In this document: piece after piece, positions 1 to 7,695 of the stretch | How positions within the stretch are numbered: the first letter of the stretch is position 1 | Layout: the number at the start of each line of letters is the position of its first letter | Origin: JBBQVZ01 sp963695975 | GTDB taxonomy: Bacteria; Actinomycetota; UBA4738; HRBIN12 | Length of the DNA stretch: 64,000 nucleotides | Reading direction: 5' to 3' | Assembly (NCBI GenBank): GCA_963695975.1 | Contig: CAVOIB010000002.1 | Location: 558,001-622,000, forward strand | The notes under the pieces: generated by a model | Databases searched by the model: none | Told to the model about the DNA's origin: nothing | The model's input: only the letters and a program-made list of their open reading frames with translations | Program-made: the position numbers and the translations under genes

Positions 1-367
1 TCCGGAGCCGGTGCTCGCCGTCGAGCAGACGGTCGTGCTCTCCCACGACCCGGCGCGCGCGCGAGAGGTCGCGCGTGGGTGGGCTCGGCACTATCTCGCG
101 CTCGCGAACTACGCGAACAACCTCCGGCGGATGGGTTTCTCGGACGACGATGTTGCCGGTGAGGGGAGCGATCGCCTGATCGACGCGACGATCGCGTGGG
201 GCGACGCCGAGGCTGTTCGACGGAGGGTCGACGACCATCTCGAGGCGGGAGCGGACCACGTGTGCGTGCAGGTGATCTCGGGCGACGATGCGGATGCCTG
301 CGTTCCGCAACTCAGGGAGCTCGCTCCGGCGTTGCTCAGCGTCTCGGACCCTCCTCCAGACGTCTGA
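1..367 (+). CDS. LLM-class F420-dependent oxidoreductase, C-terminal part (5' end outside window)
   Basis: The window opens inside this gene; the frame is open from base 2 and about 121 C-terminal residues remain. The stretch GDAEAVRRRVDDHLEAGADH followed by VCVQV is typical of the end of luciferase-like (LLM) flavin/F420 oxidoreductases of the TIGR03620 type, where this helix and strand close the TIM-barrel. Such proteins transfer hydride between coenzyme F420 (sometimes FMN) and an organic substrate in the cytoplasm. The substrate cannot be told. The GTG at 11 is internal, not the true start. The 3' end overlaps the convergent gene at 336-1031 by 32 bases. Confidence 0.8.
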   Translation, partial: PEPVLAVEQTVVLSHDPARAREVARGWARHYLALANYANNLRRMGFSDDDVAGEGSDRLIDATIAWGDAEAVRRRVDDHLEAGADHVCVQVISGDDADACVPQLRELAPALLSVSDPPPDV

Positions 368-1031
368 GGACAGCTTCGCTCCGGAGCTCGCGGGCGGCGT
401 CGCGCCCGATCCATCGGGCGCTCCGCGAGTCGAGTTCGATGAGTCGCTCCGCCTCCTCGATCGCCTGCGCGCGGAGCGTCAGGTTCCTCTTCCCGATCTG
501 GCGCAGGGACCAGCTCACGGCCTTCTTCACGTAGTTGCGCTCATCGGTGGCGCCTCGACGGATCGTGGGCAGGAATCGCTCGAATACCGCGTCCGGAGAG
601 CTGCGGTCGTGGACCGCTCGTTCTGCGATCAGGGTGAAGCCGGCCCGCTTCACGAACTCCTCGGATCGCCGGGTCCACGCGCGAGCCTTGCGAAAGGCGA
701 GCGGCGTCGCGCCGAACAGGTTGCCGCACACCTGGTCGCAGACATCCCACGAGTCGAAGCCCGTCACCCAATCCTCCATCTGCTCGCCGGTCACGAGCGC
801 CGGGTCGTCGATCATCGACGCGAGGATCCGAGCCTCGTGGATCCCCGTGTGCCACAGGTCAAGGGCCGTCGTGTGGTCGGGCCGGTACCGTTGGGCGATC
901 GTCCGGAGGTTGGGGATGCTGACGCCGAGCGCGTGCTCGGTGTTGATGCCCACCCGCGACATCCCAGGCTTCCGGGTCGGATCAGCCACCGAGCCCATTG
1001 CCGAGAGCACCTCGCGGGTACGAGCTTCCAC
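336..1031 (-). CDS. AlkD-like DNA alkylation repair protein
   Basis: A protein of 231 residues resembling the HEAT-repeat DNA glycosylase family AlkC/AlkD, which removes alkylated bases such as 3-methyladenine or 7-methylguanine without flipping the base. Visible family features are the N-terminal segment GVSIPNLRTIA, the ARILASMI helix, and the WVTGFDSWDVCDQVCGNLF block that carries the Trp-Asp pair corresponding to the catalytic region. The basic C-terminal helices contain NYVKKAVSWSLRQIG, also characteristic. The frame stays open to 1115, but the family N-terminus and the divergent gene at 1099 favour the GTG at 1031. It does not share an operon with its neighbours. Confidence 0.82.
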   Translation of the reverse strand: MEARTREVLSAMGSVADPTRKPGMSRVGINTEHALGVSIPNLRTIAQRYRPDHTTALDLWHTGIHEARILASMIDDPALVTGEQMEDWVTGFDSWDVCDQVCGNLFGATPLAFRKARAWTRRSEEFVKRAGFTLIAERAVHDRSSPDAVFERFLPTIRRGATDERNYVKKAVSWSLRQIGKRNLTLRAQAIEEAERLIELDSRSARWIGRDAARELRSEAVLRRLEEGPRR

Positions 1032-1098
1032 GCCGGTCAGGCTATGTCGGGTCGGGGATCGCGACCAGCCGCGGGCGTCCACCTGGGACGATGGGGAT

Positions 1099-1497
1099 AT
1101 GACTCCGTCCGGCAACGCCTCGGGGCGCGCGCTCGCGACGATGGACGCGCTGGCGTTGTTGATGTTCGTCCTGGTCGGGGTGCGATCCCATCACGACGTC
1201 GGGGCTTCGTGGGTGGTCGCTCGGAACGTGGTCCCGCTCGAGGCGGCGTGGTTCTGCGCGGCGGCCCTCATCGGAACGTACCGGCGTCCTGGGTTGCGGA
1301 CCCTACTCGGGACGTGGGCCGTCGCCGTGCCCTCAGGGCTGGTGCTGCGGACCGTCTGGGTAGGCTCGCCAACCGGGGTTCGGCTCTTGACCTTCTTGGC
1401 CGTCGGGCTCGCGTTCACGCTGCTGTTCCTCCTCGCGGGGCGGTGGATCGCACGGCTGATCGGCCGGCGGGTGTTCCCTGCAGGCCGTCGAACGTGA
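1099..1497 (+). CDS. DUF3054 family membrane protein
   Basis: A protein of 132 residues with four hydrophobic segments, at about residues 14-32, 44-62, 70-88 and 95-115. DUF3054 proteins are small integral membrane proteins of actinobacteria and haloarchaea with no assigned role. Diagnostic family features here are the DALALLMFVLVGVRSHH opening, the motif YRRPGLRTLLGTWAVAVPSGLVLR, and the final FTLLFLLAGR helix. The start is the ATG that divides this gene from the divergent AlkD-like gene. The longer open frame reaching back to 535 is antisense to that gene and is not coding. Confidence 0.75.
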   Translation: MTPSGNASGRALATMDALALLMFVLVGVRSHHDVGASWVVARNVVPLEAAWFCAAALIGTYRRPGLRTLLGTWAVAVPSGLVLRTVWVGSPTGVRLLTFLAVGLAFTLLFLLAGRWIARLIGRRVFPAGRRT

Positions 1498-1509
1498 TTC
1501 GATAGGCAT

Positions 1510-1698
1510 ATGAACGAGGAACCCCCTGAGATCGAGCCGGAGGAAGCGGCCGGGGAGGACCCCGGTCTGGCGGCCACGCGGATCCTGCTGGCCTCGGTCG
1601 AGGAGCTCCGAGCCCTGCTGGCGCCGCTGACCCCGTCCCAACGGGAGCGCGTGCTCGAGCTCGCTCGGTCGTTGAAGGAGCATCCCGAAGGAACCTGA
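1510..1698 (+). CDS. Small acidic hypothetical protein
   Basis: I do not recognise this 62-residue protein. It starts with an acidic, Pro- and Glu-rich tail (MNEEPPEIEPEEAAGED) followed by an amphipathic helical region ending LTPSQRERVLELARSL. It begins 12 bases after the DUF3054 stop and may be co-transcribed with it. No clear Shine-Dalgarno sequence is seen. The coding call rests on placement, orientation and codon bias toward G or C in third positions. Confidence 0.45.
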   Translation: MNEEPPEIEPEEAAGEDPGLAATRILLASVEELRALLAPLTPSQRERVLELARSLKEHPEGT

Positions 1699-1755
1699 CC
1701 GGGTGGTTCCGGGACCCGTGATCGCGGTCTGCGGATGCGCGGAGGAAGGAGCGCC

Positions 1756-2766
1756 ATGGACGTCATCGCGTATCGGCCCGACCCCTCGCAGTTCGCGTGG
1801 ACGTTCGGCGGCGCCGCACCCGTCATGCAGGTCAAGCCGGGCACCGTGCTGGAGCTCTTCACCGAGGATGCCTTCGGGGGGAAGGTGCGAGGACCGGCTG
1901 ACCTCATCAGCCGTGTGATCGAGTTCCCGTTCGTGAACCCGCAGACGGGACCGTTCTCCGTCGAGGGCGCCGAGCCAGGCGACACGCTCGCGATCCACTT
2001 CATCTCGATCGAGCCCGCGCGGGACTGGGGGGCGTCGTGCCTCGTGCCGTTGTTCGGCGCCCTGTCGAGCACGCGTATGACGTCCACGCTCCAGGAGCCG
2101 CTGCCGGAGGTCGTTTGGATCTACGAGGTCGACCGGGCGAAGCGCACCGTCACGTACCGCGCGAGGAGTGGCGACCAGGTCGCGGAGCTTCCGCTCGACC
2201 CGATGCACGGCACGGTCGGCGTGGCTCCCGCGAACCTCGAGGCACGGCTGTCGCTCGTGCCCGACGCGCACGGCGGGAACATGGACACGCCGGAGATGCG
2301 TGCCGGTGCCACGTGCTACCTGGGCGTGAACGTGGAGGGGGCGCTCTTCTCGCTCGGCGACGGGCATGCCCGCCAAGGCGAGGGTGAGACGTGTGGAGTG
2401 GCGGTCGAATGCGCGATGGACACCGTCATCGCGATCGATCTGATCAAGGGGCAGATGACCGAGTGGCCGCGGATCGAGAACGACGACTACCTGATCTCGA
2501 CCGGCTCGGCCCGCCCGCTGGAGGACGCGTTCCGGATCGCGCACACGGATATGGTGCGTTGGCTCGGCGACGGGTTCGGCTTCGAACGGCTCGACGCCTA
2601 TCAGTTCCTCACGCAGGTCTCGGAGAGCCCCGTGGCGAACGTCTGCGATCCCAACTACACGTTCCTCGCGAAGGTCGCCAAGCGCTATCTGCCGAACGCT
2701 GAGATCTACGAGAGCACGCACGCGAAACTGAAGGACGTCGCCGCTGCGTACCGACGAGACCGCTGA
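1756..2766 (+). CDS. Acetamidase/formamidase family protein
   Basis: A protein of 336 residues of the FmdA/AmdA family (PF03069), which hydrolyses formamide, acetamide or other short amides to ammonia and the acid. Seen family features include the GPFSVEGAEPGDTLAIHF strand-turn-strand, the DPMHGTVGVAP block, the HGGNMDTPEM metal/active-site loop, and GDGHARQGEGE, which contains the conserved His and Glu residues. The start is the ATG at 1756 preceded by a perfect GGAGGAAGG ribosome binding site at 1741-1749. The start at 1735 would lie upstream of that site. It stands alone and ends exactly where a convergent small gene ends. Confidence 0.88.
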   Translation: MDVIAYRPDPSQFAWTFGGAAPVMQVKPGTVLELFTEDAFGGKVRGPADLISRVIEFPFVNPQTGPFSVEGAEPGDTLAIHFISIEPARDWGASCLVPLFGALSSTRMTSTLQEPLPEVVWIYEVDRAKRTVTYRARSGDQVAELPLDPMHGTVGVAPANLEARLSLVPDAHGGNMDTPEMRAGATCYLGVNVEGALFSLGDGHARQGEGETCGVAVECAMDTVIAIDLIKGQMTEWPRIENDDYLISTGSARPLEDAFRIAHTDMVRWLGDGFGFERLDAYQFLTQVSESPVANVCDPNYTFLAKVAKRYLPNAEIYESTHAKLKDVAAAYRRDR

Positions 2767-2982
2767 TCAGAACCGGTAGTCTTGCTTCGGCGGCTCCAGG
2801 CGTTTGTCGAGGTCTTGCTCGAAACGTTTCGCCTGGCGCCGGAGCATCAGGTACACGATGAAGCCGAAGACGATCACGGTCATCACCACCGTGAGCACCA
2901 CGAACACCGTGGCCTTGATCACCAAGCCGAGCACCCCGAACGCCGCCGCGATCAGGACCAGGAAGAGCAGGAACCAACCCAT
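2767..2982 (-). CDS. Small membrane protein with basic tail
   Basis: A protein of 71 residues with two hydrophobic helices (about 2-24 and 26-46) followed by a charged C-terminal tail (RRQAKRFEQDLDKRLEPP). No family is recognised. Its stop codon abuts the stop of the convergent acetamidase gene with no spacer. It diverges from the SDR gene at 3054, so the 71-base gap between them must hold both promoters. Function unknown. Confidence 0.55.
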   Translation of the reverse strand: MGWFLLFLVLIAAAFGVLGLVIKATVFVVLTVVMTVIVFGFIVYLMLRRQAKRFEQDLDKRLEPPKQDYRF

Positions 2983-3007
2983 CGTCCTAGCCTACCCCTC
3001 GTCTCGC

Positions 3008-3045
3008 TCAACGATCGTTCGAGATCGGGGTCGCTGCGGCATACT
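3008..3045 (+). promoter_or_regulatory. Palindromic operator and promoter of the SDR gene
   Basis: The 15-base sequence TCAACGATCGTTCGA (3008-3022) is an inverted repeat with one mismatch around an AACG-AT-CGTT core. It overlaps the expected -35 position of a promoter whose -10 box CATACT (3040-3045) lies 8 bases before the ATG at 3054. That spacing suggests a leaderless or very short-leader transcript. The core resembles those at 15953 and 34113, so a shared TetR-type regulator is possible. This is pattern-based inference. Confidence 0.4.
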
Positions 3046-3053
3046 CCTGCCTG

Positions 3054-3872
3054 ATGGCTGACGACTTGTCGTTCCGTTCGCCCCTGGCGCCCGACGCGAA
3101 CGCGGGATCTGTGGCGATCGTCACCGGCGGCGGGACAGGTATCGGCCGTGCGACCGCTTGGGAGTTCGCGCGCACCGGGGCTCAGGTCGCGATCTGCGGC
3201 CGGCGGTCCGAGCGGCTCGAGGCCGTCCGCGAGGAGCTTACTGAGGCCGGGTTCCCGTGTCTGGCCGTGCCCACCGACGTCCGCGAGGGCGAGCAGGTCG
3301 CCGAGTTCCTGGATGCCGTGGACGAGCGCTTCGGTGGGGTGGACATCCTCGTGAACAACGCCGGCGGGCAGTTCGCGGCGCCGCTCGAGACGATCGCTCT
3401 CAAGGGGATGCGCGCCGTTCACCGCCTGAACGTCGACGCGACCTGGGACGTGACCCAGCGGGTGGCCGAACGATGGATGATCCCGAGACGGTCCGGCTTC
3501 GTCGCGTTCCTCGGGTTCAGTCCGCGACGCGGGATCCCGACCATGATCCACTCGTCGTCGGCGCGATCGGCGCTCGAGACGCTCGCGGCCGGGATCGCGC
3601 AGGAATGGTCGAGGTACGGGATCCGGGCCGTCTGCATCGCGGCCGGTTTGATCCAGACCGAGGGTGTGTTGCAGTACGGGGGCGAGGCGGTGATCGACGA
3701 GTTCGCGCGGCAGGTGCCGATGCAGCGAGCCGGCCTCCCAGAGGAGGTGGCGTCGACGATCGCGTTCCTCGCGTCTTCCGGCGGCGGCTACGTCACCGGC
3801 GCCACCGTCGTCGTGGACGGCGGCGCCGACGTGTGGGGGATCGGGATGCAGCCGCCGGGGTTGGAGCCGTAG
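3054..3872 (+). CDS. SDR-family oxidoreductase (trans-2-enoyl-CoA reductase-like)
   Basis: A protein of 272 residues with the classical short-chain dehydrogenase Rossmann fold: TGGGTGIGRA near residue 24 binds the dinucleotide and NNAGG near 102 is the strand-4 motif. The usual catalytic Tyr-x-x-x-Lys is replaced by His-Ser-Ser-Ser-Ala-Arg (residues about 164-169). The same kind of change (HSGAAR) is known in peroxisomal trans-2-enoyl-CoA reductase (PECR) and related 2,4-dienoyl-CoA reductases, so an acyl-CoA substrate is more likely than an alcohol. GGYVTGATVVVDGGADVWG is the usual C-terminal motif. A metallo-hydrolase gene follows after 3 bases and is probably co-transcribed. Confidence 0.85.
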   Translation: MADDLSFRSPLAPDANAGSVAIVTGGGTGIGRATAWEFARTGAQVAICGRRSERLEAVREELTEAGFPCLAVPTDVREGEQVAEFLDAVDERFGGVDILVNNAGGQFAAPLETIALKGMRAVHRLNVDATWDVTQRVAERWMIPRRSGFVAFLGFSPRRGIPTMIHSSSARSALETLAAGIAQEWSRYGIRAVCIAAGLIQTEGVLQYGGEAVIDEFARQVPMQRAGLPEEVASTIAFLASSGGGYVTGATVVVDGGADVWGIGMQPPGLEP

Positions 3873-3875
3873 CCC

Positions 3876-4658
3876 GTGACGCTGCCCGTCTGCCAGCGGT
3901 GGTTCGAGGTCGACCCCGCCGAGGATGGCATCGTGCGGATCTTCGAGCCGCACGTGCACGCCTTGCTGCAGGCGAACGCGTTCTTGGTCCACGGGCGCGA
4001 CCGGGATCTTCTGGTCGACACCGGGAACGGGATCGGCTCGATCGCGCCCGTCGTCGCCGGGCTCCGCGAGGAGTCGGGGAAGCCGCTGATCGCGGTCGCC
4101 ACCCACTGGCACATCGACCATGCGGGCGGGCTCGCTGCGTTCGAAGAACGGTGGGCCCACGAGCTGGATGCGGCCGAGATCGAAGGGCTGCACTCGCGCC
4201 TGTGGGCCCGTGATTGGGCCCCGGCGATCGCGGATGCCATGGCGGAGGCCGGATACCCCCTTACCGAACTGCTCGTGACCGCCTCCCCCGACGCGTCGTT
4301 CGATCCGGAGCCGCCCGCCGACCGCGGGGCGACGCTCACACGGGTCCTGCGGGAAGGAGACGTCGTCGACCTCGGTGATCGCTCGTTCGAGGTCCTCCAC
4401 CTGCCCGGCCACACGCCCGGCAGCATCGGAATGTGGGACGAAGGCACAGGAACGTTGTTCTCCGGCGACGCCGTGTACCTCCTCGATCCATTGATCGATC
4501 AGGCGCCGGAGTCGAACATCCCCGACTACGTCGAGACTATGCACCGGCTGGCGGAGTTCCCTGTTCGGATCGTCCACGCGGGTCACGACTGGAGCTTCGG
4601 CCACGACGACCTCGTCGCGCGCTGCCGGGATTACATCGAGCGTCGCGGGAACGCCTAA
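3876..4658 (+). CDS. MBL-fold metallo-hydrolase
   Basis: A protein of 260 residues of the metallo-beta-lactamase superfamily. The metal-binding signature THWHIDHAGG (about residues 72-81) gives the HxHxDH motif. The later HLPGHTPGSIG supplies the third-site His, FSGDAVYL the bridging Asp, and HAGHDWSFG the last His. Such enzymes hydrolyse thioesters, lactones or other esters in the cytoplasm, and the exact substrate is not evident. It starts with GTG 3 bases after the SDR stop, suggesting one transcript and a shared, perhaps thioester-linked, pathway. Confidence 0.85.
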   Translation: MTLPVCQRWFEVDPAEDGIVRIFEPHVHALLQANAFLVHGRDRDLLVDTGNGIGSIAPVVAGLREESGKPLIAVATHWHIDHAGGLAAFEERWAHELDAAEIEGLHSRLWARDWAPAIADAMAEAGYPLTELLVTASPDASFDPEPPADRGATLTRVLREGDVVDLGDRSFEVLHLPGHTPGSIGMWDEGTGTLFSGDAVYLLDPLIDQAPESNIPDYVETMHRLAEFPVRIVHAGHDWSFGHDDLVARCRDYIERRGNA

Positions 4659-4708
4659 GCGTCGTGGGCATCGCGCCTTCACGGTTCCTGTTGAACGACG
4701 GATCAGGG

Positions 4709-4739
4709 TTGACCTCAGGACCCGCCCACGCGCTATGCT
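4709..4739 (+). promoter_or_regulatory. Promoter of the potA-like gene, probably leaderless
   Basis: TTGACC (4709-4714) and TATGCT (4734-4739) lie 19 bases apart, and the ATG at 4749 begins 9 bases after the -10 box. No Shine-Dalgarno sequence fits between them, so transcription probably starts at or next to the start codon. An unpaired TTGAACGAC half-site (4691-4699) lies just upstream. Confidence 0.5.
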
Positions 4740-4748
4740 CGGCGAACG

Positions 4749-5864
4749 ATGGCCGGGGGAGAGGTTCAGCTCGTCGACCTGGTGAAGCGCTTCGGCGATT
4801 TCACGGCCGTCATGGGCATCAACCTCCAGATGCCTTCCGGCGAGTTCTTCTCGATGCTCGGTCCCTCCGGGTGCGGCAAGACCACGACGCTCCGGATGAT
4901 CGCCGGGTTCGAGCGGCCGACGGAAGGGCAGATCCTGCTCGACGGCGTCGACATGGCGCAGGTCCCGCCGCACAAGCGGAACGTGAACACCGTCTTCCAG
5001 AACTACGCGCTCTTCCCGCACCTCACGGTCGAAGAGAACGTTGCGTTCGGGCTCCGTTACCAGAAAGCGTCGAAGCAGGAAGTGACGAAACGCGTCGGGG
5101 ACGCCCTCGAGCTGGTGCAGCTGACCGGATTCGGCAAGCGCCGTCCGACCCAGCTCTCGGGCGGGCAGCAACAGCGGGTCGCCCTGGCTCGCGCGCTCAT
5201 CCTGAACCCCGCCGTGCTCCTCCTTGACGAGCCGCTCGGCGCGCTCGACGCGAAGCTCCGGAAGCGCCTCCAGATCGAGCTGAAGACCCTCCAGCAGGAG
5301 GTTGGCATCACGTTCATCTACGTGACGCACGACCAGGAGGAGGCTCTCACGATGTCGGACCGGATCGCGGTCATGTCGCAGGGCCACGTGGAGCAGGTCG
5401 GAGGGCCGCAAGAGATCTACGAGGCACCGGCCACCGCGTACGTCGCGGACTTCCTCGGCGTCTCGAACCTGATGGAGACGACCGTGGTCGGCACCGCCGC
5501 CGATGGCTGTCGCGTGAAGCTCGGCGATTTCGAGCTGGTGGCCGGACAGGGAGCCTTAGATACGAAGGGTTCGGCCAAGGTCACGATCCGGCCCGAGCGC
5601 GTCGACCTATCGGCGAACGAAGGGACCGGGCCGAACCGAGTTCCGGGCATGGTGGAGCGAACGGTCTACGTCGGCTCCGTGCTCCACGTGTTCGTGAACC
5701 TCGCCCACGGCGAGCAGATCCAGGCGTGGATCCCGAATGATGGCGACAGCGCTCCGTTCGCCCAGGGAACGACCGTGAGCGTCCACTTCCCGCCGGATGC
5801 TCTGCGGGTTCTCCCTGATTCGGGAACCGTGCTCGATGAGGAAGGCGAGCTCGTCGCCAGCTGA
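4749..5864 (+). CDS. potA: Spermidine/putrescine-type ABC importer ATPase
   Basis: A protein of 371 residues that powers a PotABCD-type importer at the inner face of the membrane. Walker A is GPSGCGKTT (38-46), the Q-loop is VFQNYALFPHLTV, the signature is LSGGQQQRVALARAL, Walker B is LLLDEPLGALDAK and the switch His is in VTHDQEEA. The last 120 residues form a TOBE domain (KVTIRPERVDL). It is convergent with the permease and binding-protein genes (5879-8932), which lie on the other strand, so the importer is built from two transcripts that meet tail to tail. The substrate is inferred from family and the nearby amine oxidase; a putrescine, spermidine or related amine is likely. Confidence 0.88.
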   Translation: MAGGEVQLVDLVKRFGDFTAVMGINLQMPSGEFFSMLGPSGCGKTTTLRMIAGFERPTEGQILLDGVDMAQVPPHKRNVNTVFQNYALFPHLTVEENVAFGLRYQKASKQEVTKRVGDALELVQLTGFGKRRPTQLSGGQQQRVALARALILNPAVLLLDEPLGALDAKLRKRLQIELKTLQQEVGITFIYVTHDQEEALTMSDRIAVMSQGHVEQVGGPQEIYEAPATAYVADFLGVSNLMETTVVGTAADGCRVKLGDFELVAGQGALDTKGSAKVTIRPERVDLSANEGTGPNRVPGMVERTVYVGSVLHVFVNLAHGEQIQAWIPNDGDSAPFAQGTTVSVHFPPDALRVLPDSGTVLDEEGELVAS

Positions 5865-5878
5865 GTGGGCAGGCGGTC

Positions 5879-6778
5879 TCACACCTCGATGCTGACGAAC
5901 TCGCGAGCGGCCGACTCGCCCTTGGTGCGCTGTCCACGGGTGAGCGCGCGGTAGATCACCACCGCGACCCCGATCGCGGTCAGGGTCGAGACGAGCATCA
6001 ACGTCGCGGCGGCGTTCGTCGCCGGCGTCGGGGAGGCGCGCGACGAGCCGTAGATGATCACCGACAGCGTCTGGCAGCTCTGAGACGCGCAGAGGTAGCG
6101 CACGGTCACGAAGTCGTCGATCGAGTCGGCGAACACCAACGCTACGCTGGCGAAGATCGCCGGGTAGAGCAGCGGCATGAGCACGCGACGGACCGCTTGC
6201 GTCGGCGACGCGCCGAGATCCATGCCGGCCTCCTCGTACGACATGGGGATCGAAAGCAATCGTGCACGGACGATGATCACCGGGTAGGAGATCTGATAGG
6301 TGACGAGTCCGATGATCTGCGCGGTCGTGCCGAGCTGCACGAAGCTCTTCAGCAGGAACGTGATCACGAGGTACATCGAGACCCCGATCACGATCTCGGG
6401 CAGGACGAACGTGAAGAGCATCGCGAAGTTCGACGTGCTGGCCGGACGTCCATGCCAGCGGTCCAGGGCGATCGCGAACAGCGTCCCGAGCGGCACGGCG
6501 ATCAGCACCGTGATGATCGACAGCTTGAAGCTCTGCGGGATCGCACCGCGGAACGCGGGATCGTGGAACAGGGAGTCGTTGGGATCTTGCCACCACCAGC
6601 GGAGCGAGAACCCCTGCCACGTGCTCCGCGACCGCCCCGCGTTGAAGGAGAAGATGATCGCGATCACGACCGGCAGGATCGACCAAGCCATGTACGCCCA
6701 CGTGAACGACGCGAGGAAGACCGGCCGACGCCAGGGGTTCCGTAGCCACCCGCGAGGAGCGCTCGCCACCGTGCTCAT
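5879..6778 (-). CDS. potC: ABC importer permease, PotC type
   Basis: A protein of 299 residues with about six transmembrane helices. The conserved EAA loop reads EEAGMDLGASPTQAVRRVLMPLL, the contact site for the PotA-type ATPase. Start is the ATG at 6778, overlapping the stop of the upstream permease by 4 bases (ATGA). The longer open frame to 7510 is out-of-frame with that permease and is rejected. It is the last gene of the three-gene minus-strand unit (binding protein, PotB, PotC). The end of the gene lies only 14 bases from the convergent ATPase gene and no terminator is obvious. Confidence 0.88.
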   Translation of the reverse strand: MSTVASAPRGWLRNPWRRPVFLASFTWAYMAWSILPVVIAIIFSFNAGRSRSTWQGFSLRWWWQDPNDSLFHDPAFRGAIPQSFKLSIITVLIAVPLGTLFAIALDRWHGRPASTSNFAMLFTFVLPEIVIGVSMYLVITFLLKSFVQLGTTAQIIGLVTYQISYPVIIVRARLLSIPMSYEEAGMDLGASPTQAVRRVLMPLLYPAIFASVALVFADSIDDFVTVRYLCASQSCQTLSVIIYGSSRASPTPATNAAATLMLVSTLTAIGVAVVIYRALTRGQRTKGESAAREFVSIEV

Positions 6779-7695
6779 CGCTCCTCCTGCGCTTGCTTCG
6801 TGACCCGCAGGTAGTACCACATCGGGATCAGCAGGAACGCCATCAGCAGCAGCACCAACACGCCCGCCCGGGGCCCCTGCCCCGCCTGGTTCACCGCGGC
6901 GTCGATCAGGTTGCCGTACATGCGGGTGTTCGGCCCGCCCATCAGGTCGTTCGTGTAGTAGTCGCCGAACATCGGCAGGGTAACGATGATCAGTCCAGCG
7001 AGGATCGCCTGCCGCGAGAGCGGCAGCGTGACCCGGAGGAACGTCTTCGCGGGGCTCGCGCCCAGGTCGCGTCCGGCCTCGAGCAGGCTCTGGTTGATCC
7101 GGTCGAGCTGCCCGTACAGCGGAAGGATCATGTACGGCACGTACCCGTAGACCAGAGACAGGATCACCGTGATCGACTTGCCCGACAACCACGCGACCGG
7201 CTGTGGGATCAGGTGCAGCGCCTGGAGGATGCGGTTCACGTAGCCGTCGTTCGTCAGCAGGCTCTGCCACGCGAAGATCCGCATCAGGTAGCTGATCCAG
7301 AACGGGGAGATCAGCAGCACGAGGAACAGGGTCTTCCGCTTGCCGCCGTATCGAGCAACGTAGTACGCGACGGTGTAGCCGATCAACAGGCAGAGGACGC
7401 TCGCGACGATCACGAACGTGAACGTCCGGTACAGCGTGGGCTGCCAGAACGCCGCCTCCCCGAAGAACCGGCTGAGCACCTGGCTGAACGCGGCGGTCGA
7501 CCACCACCACGGCTGGTAAACGGGCACCGGGCCGCGGAAGATCGGATCGACCGTGCCGAACGCCACGGAGACGACCGTGTACATCGGCAGGATGAAGAAG
7601 ACGATCAGCCAGATGACCCCCGGCAGAGCGAACTTCTGCCAGTACCCCCGCGGGTACTGGATGCCCGTGTTGTACTCGGTCTTGTCGCTAGGCAC
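6775..7695 (-). CDS. potB: ABC importer permease, PotB type
   Basis: A protein of 306 residues with six predicted membrane helices, the first at about residues 21-41 (GVIWLIVFFILPMYTVVSVA). The EAA loop is LLEAGRDLGASPAKTFLRVTLPL. I place the start at the GTG at 7695: it has a GAGGT ribosome binding site 8 bases upstream and overlaps the stop of the binding-protein gene by 8 bases. A start at 7719 is possible but has no ribosome binding site. PotB and PotC form the membrane channel of the importer. Confidence 0.86.
   Translation of the reverse strand: MPSDKTEYNTGIQYPRGYWQKFALPGVIWLIVFFILPMYTVVSVAFGTVDPIFRGPVPVYQPWWWSTAAFSQVLSRFFGEAAFWQPTLYRTFTFVIVASVLCLLIGYTVAYYVARYGGKRKTLFLVLLISPFWISYLMRIFAWQSLLTNDGYVNRILQALHLIPQPVAWLSGKSITVILSLVYGYVPYMILPLYGQLDRINQSLLEAGRDLGASPAKTFLRVTLPLSRQAILAGLIIVTLPMFGDYYTNDLMGGPNTRMYGNLIDAAVNQAGQGPRAGVLVLLLMAFLLIPMWYYLRVTKQAQEER

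Noticed and set aside
4691..4699. TTGAACGAC as a full operator before potA
   Set aside because: It matches the left half of the 34113 palindrome, but the right half (GGATCAG) does not pair. Kept only as a half-site remark.
2952..5411. 819-codon open frame on the minus strand
   Set aside because: It is antisense to the SDR, metallo-hydrolase and PotA genes, which have clear family motifs. Long empty frames are expected opposite GC-rich genes. Its protein is Arg/His/Asp-rich without recognisable domains.
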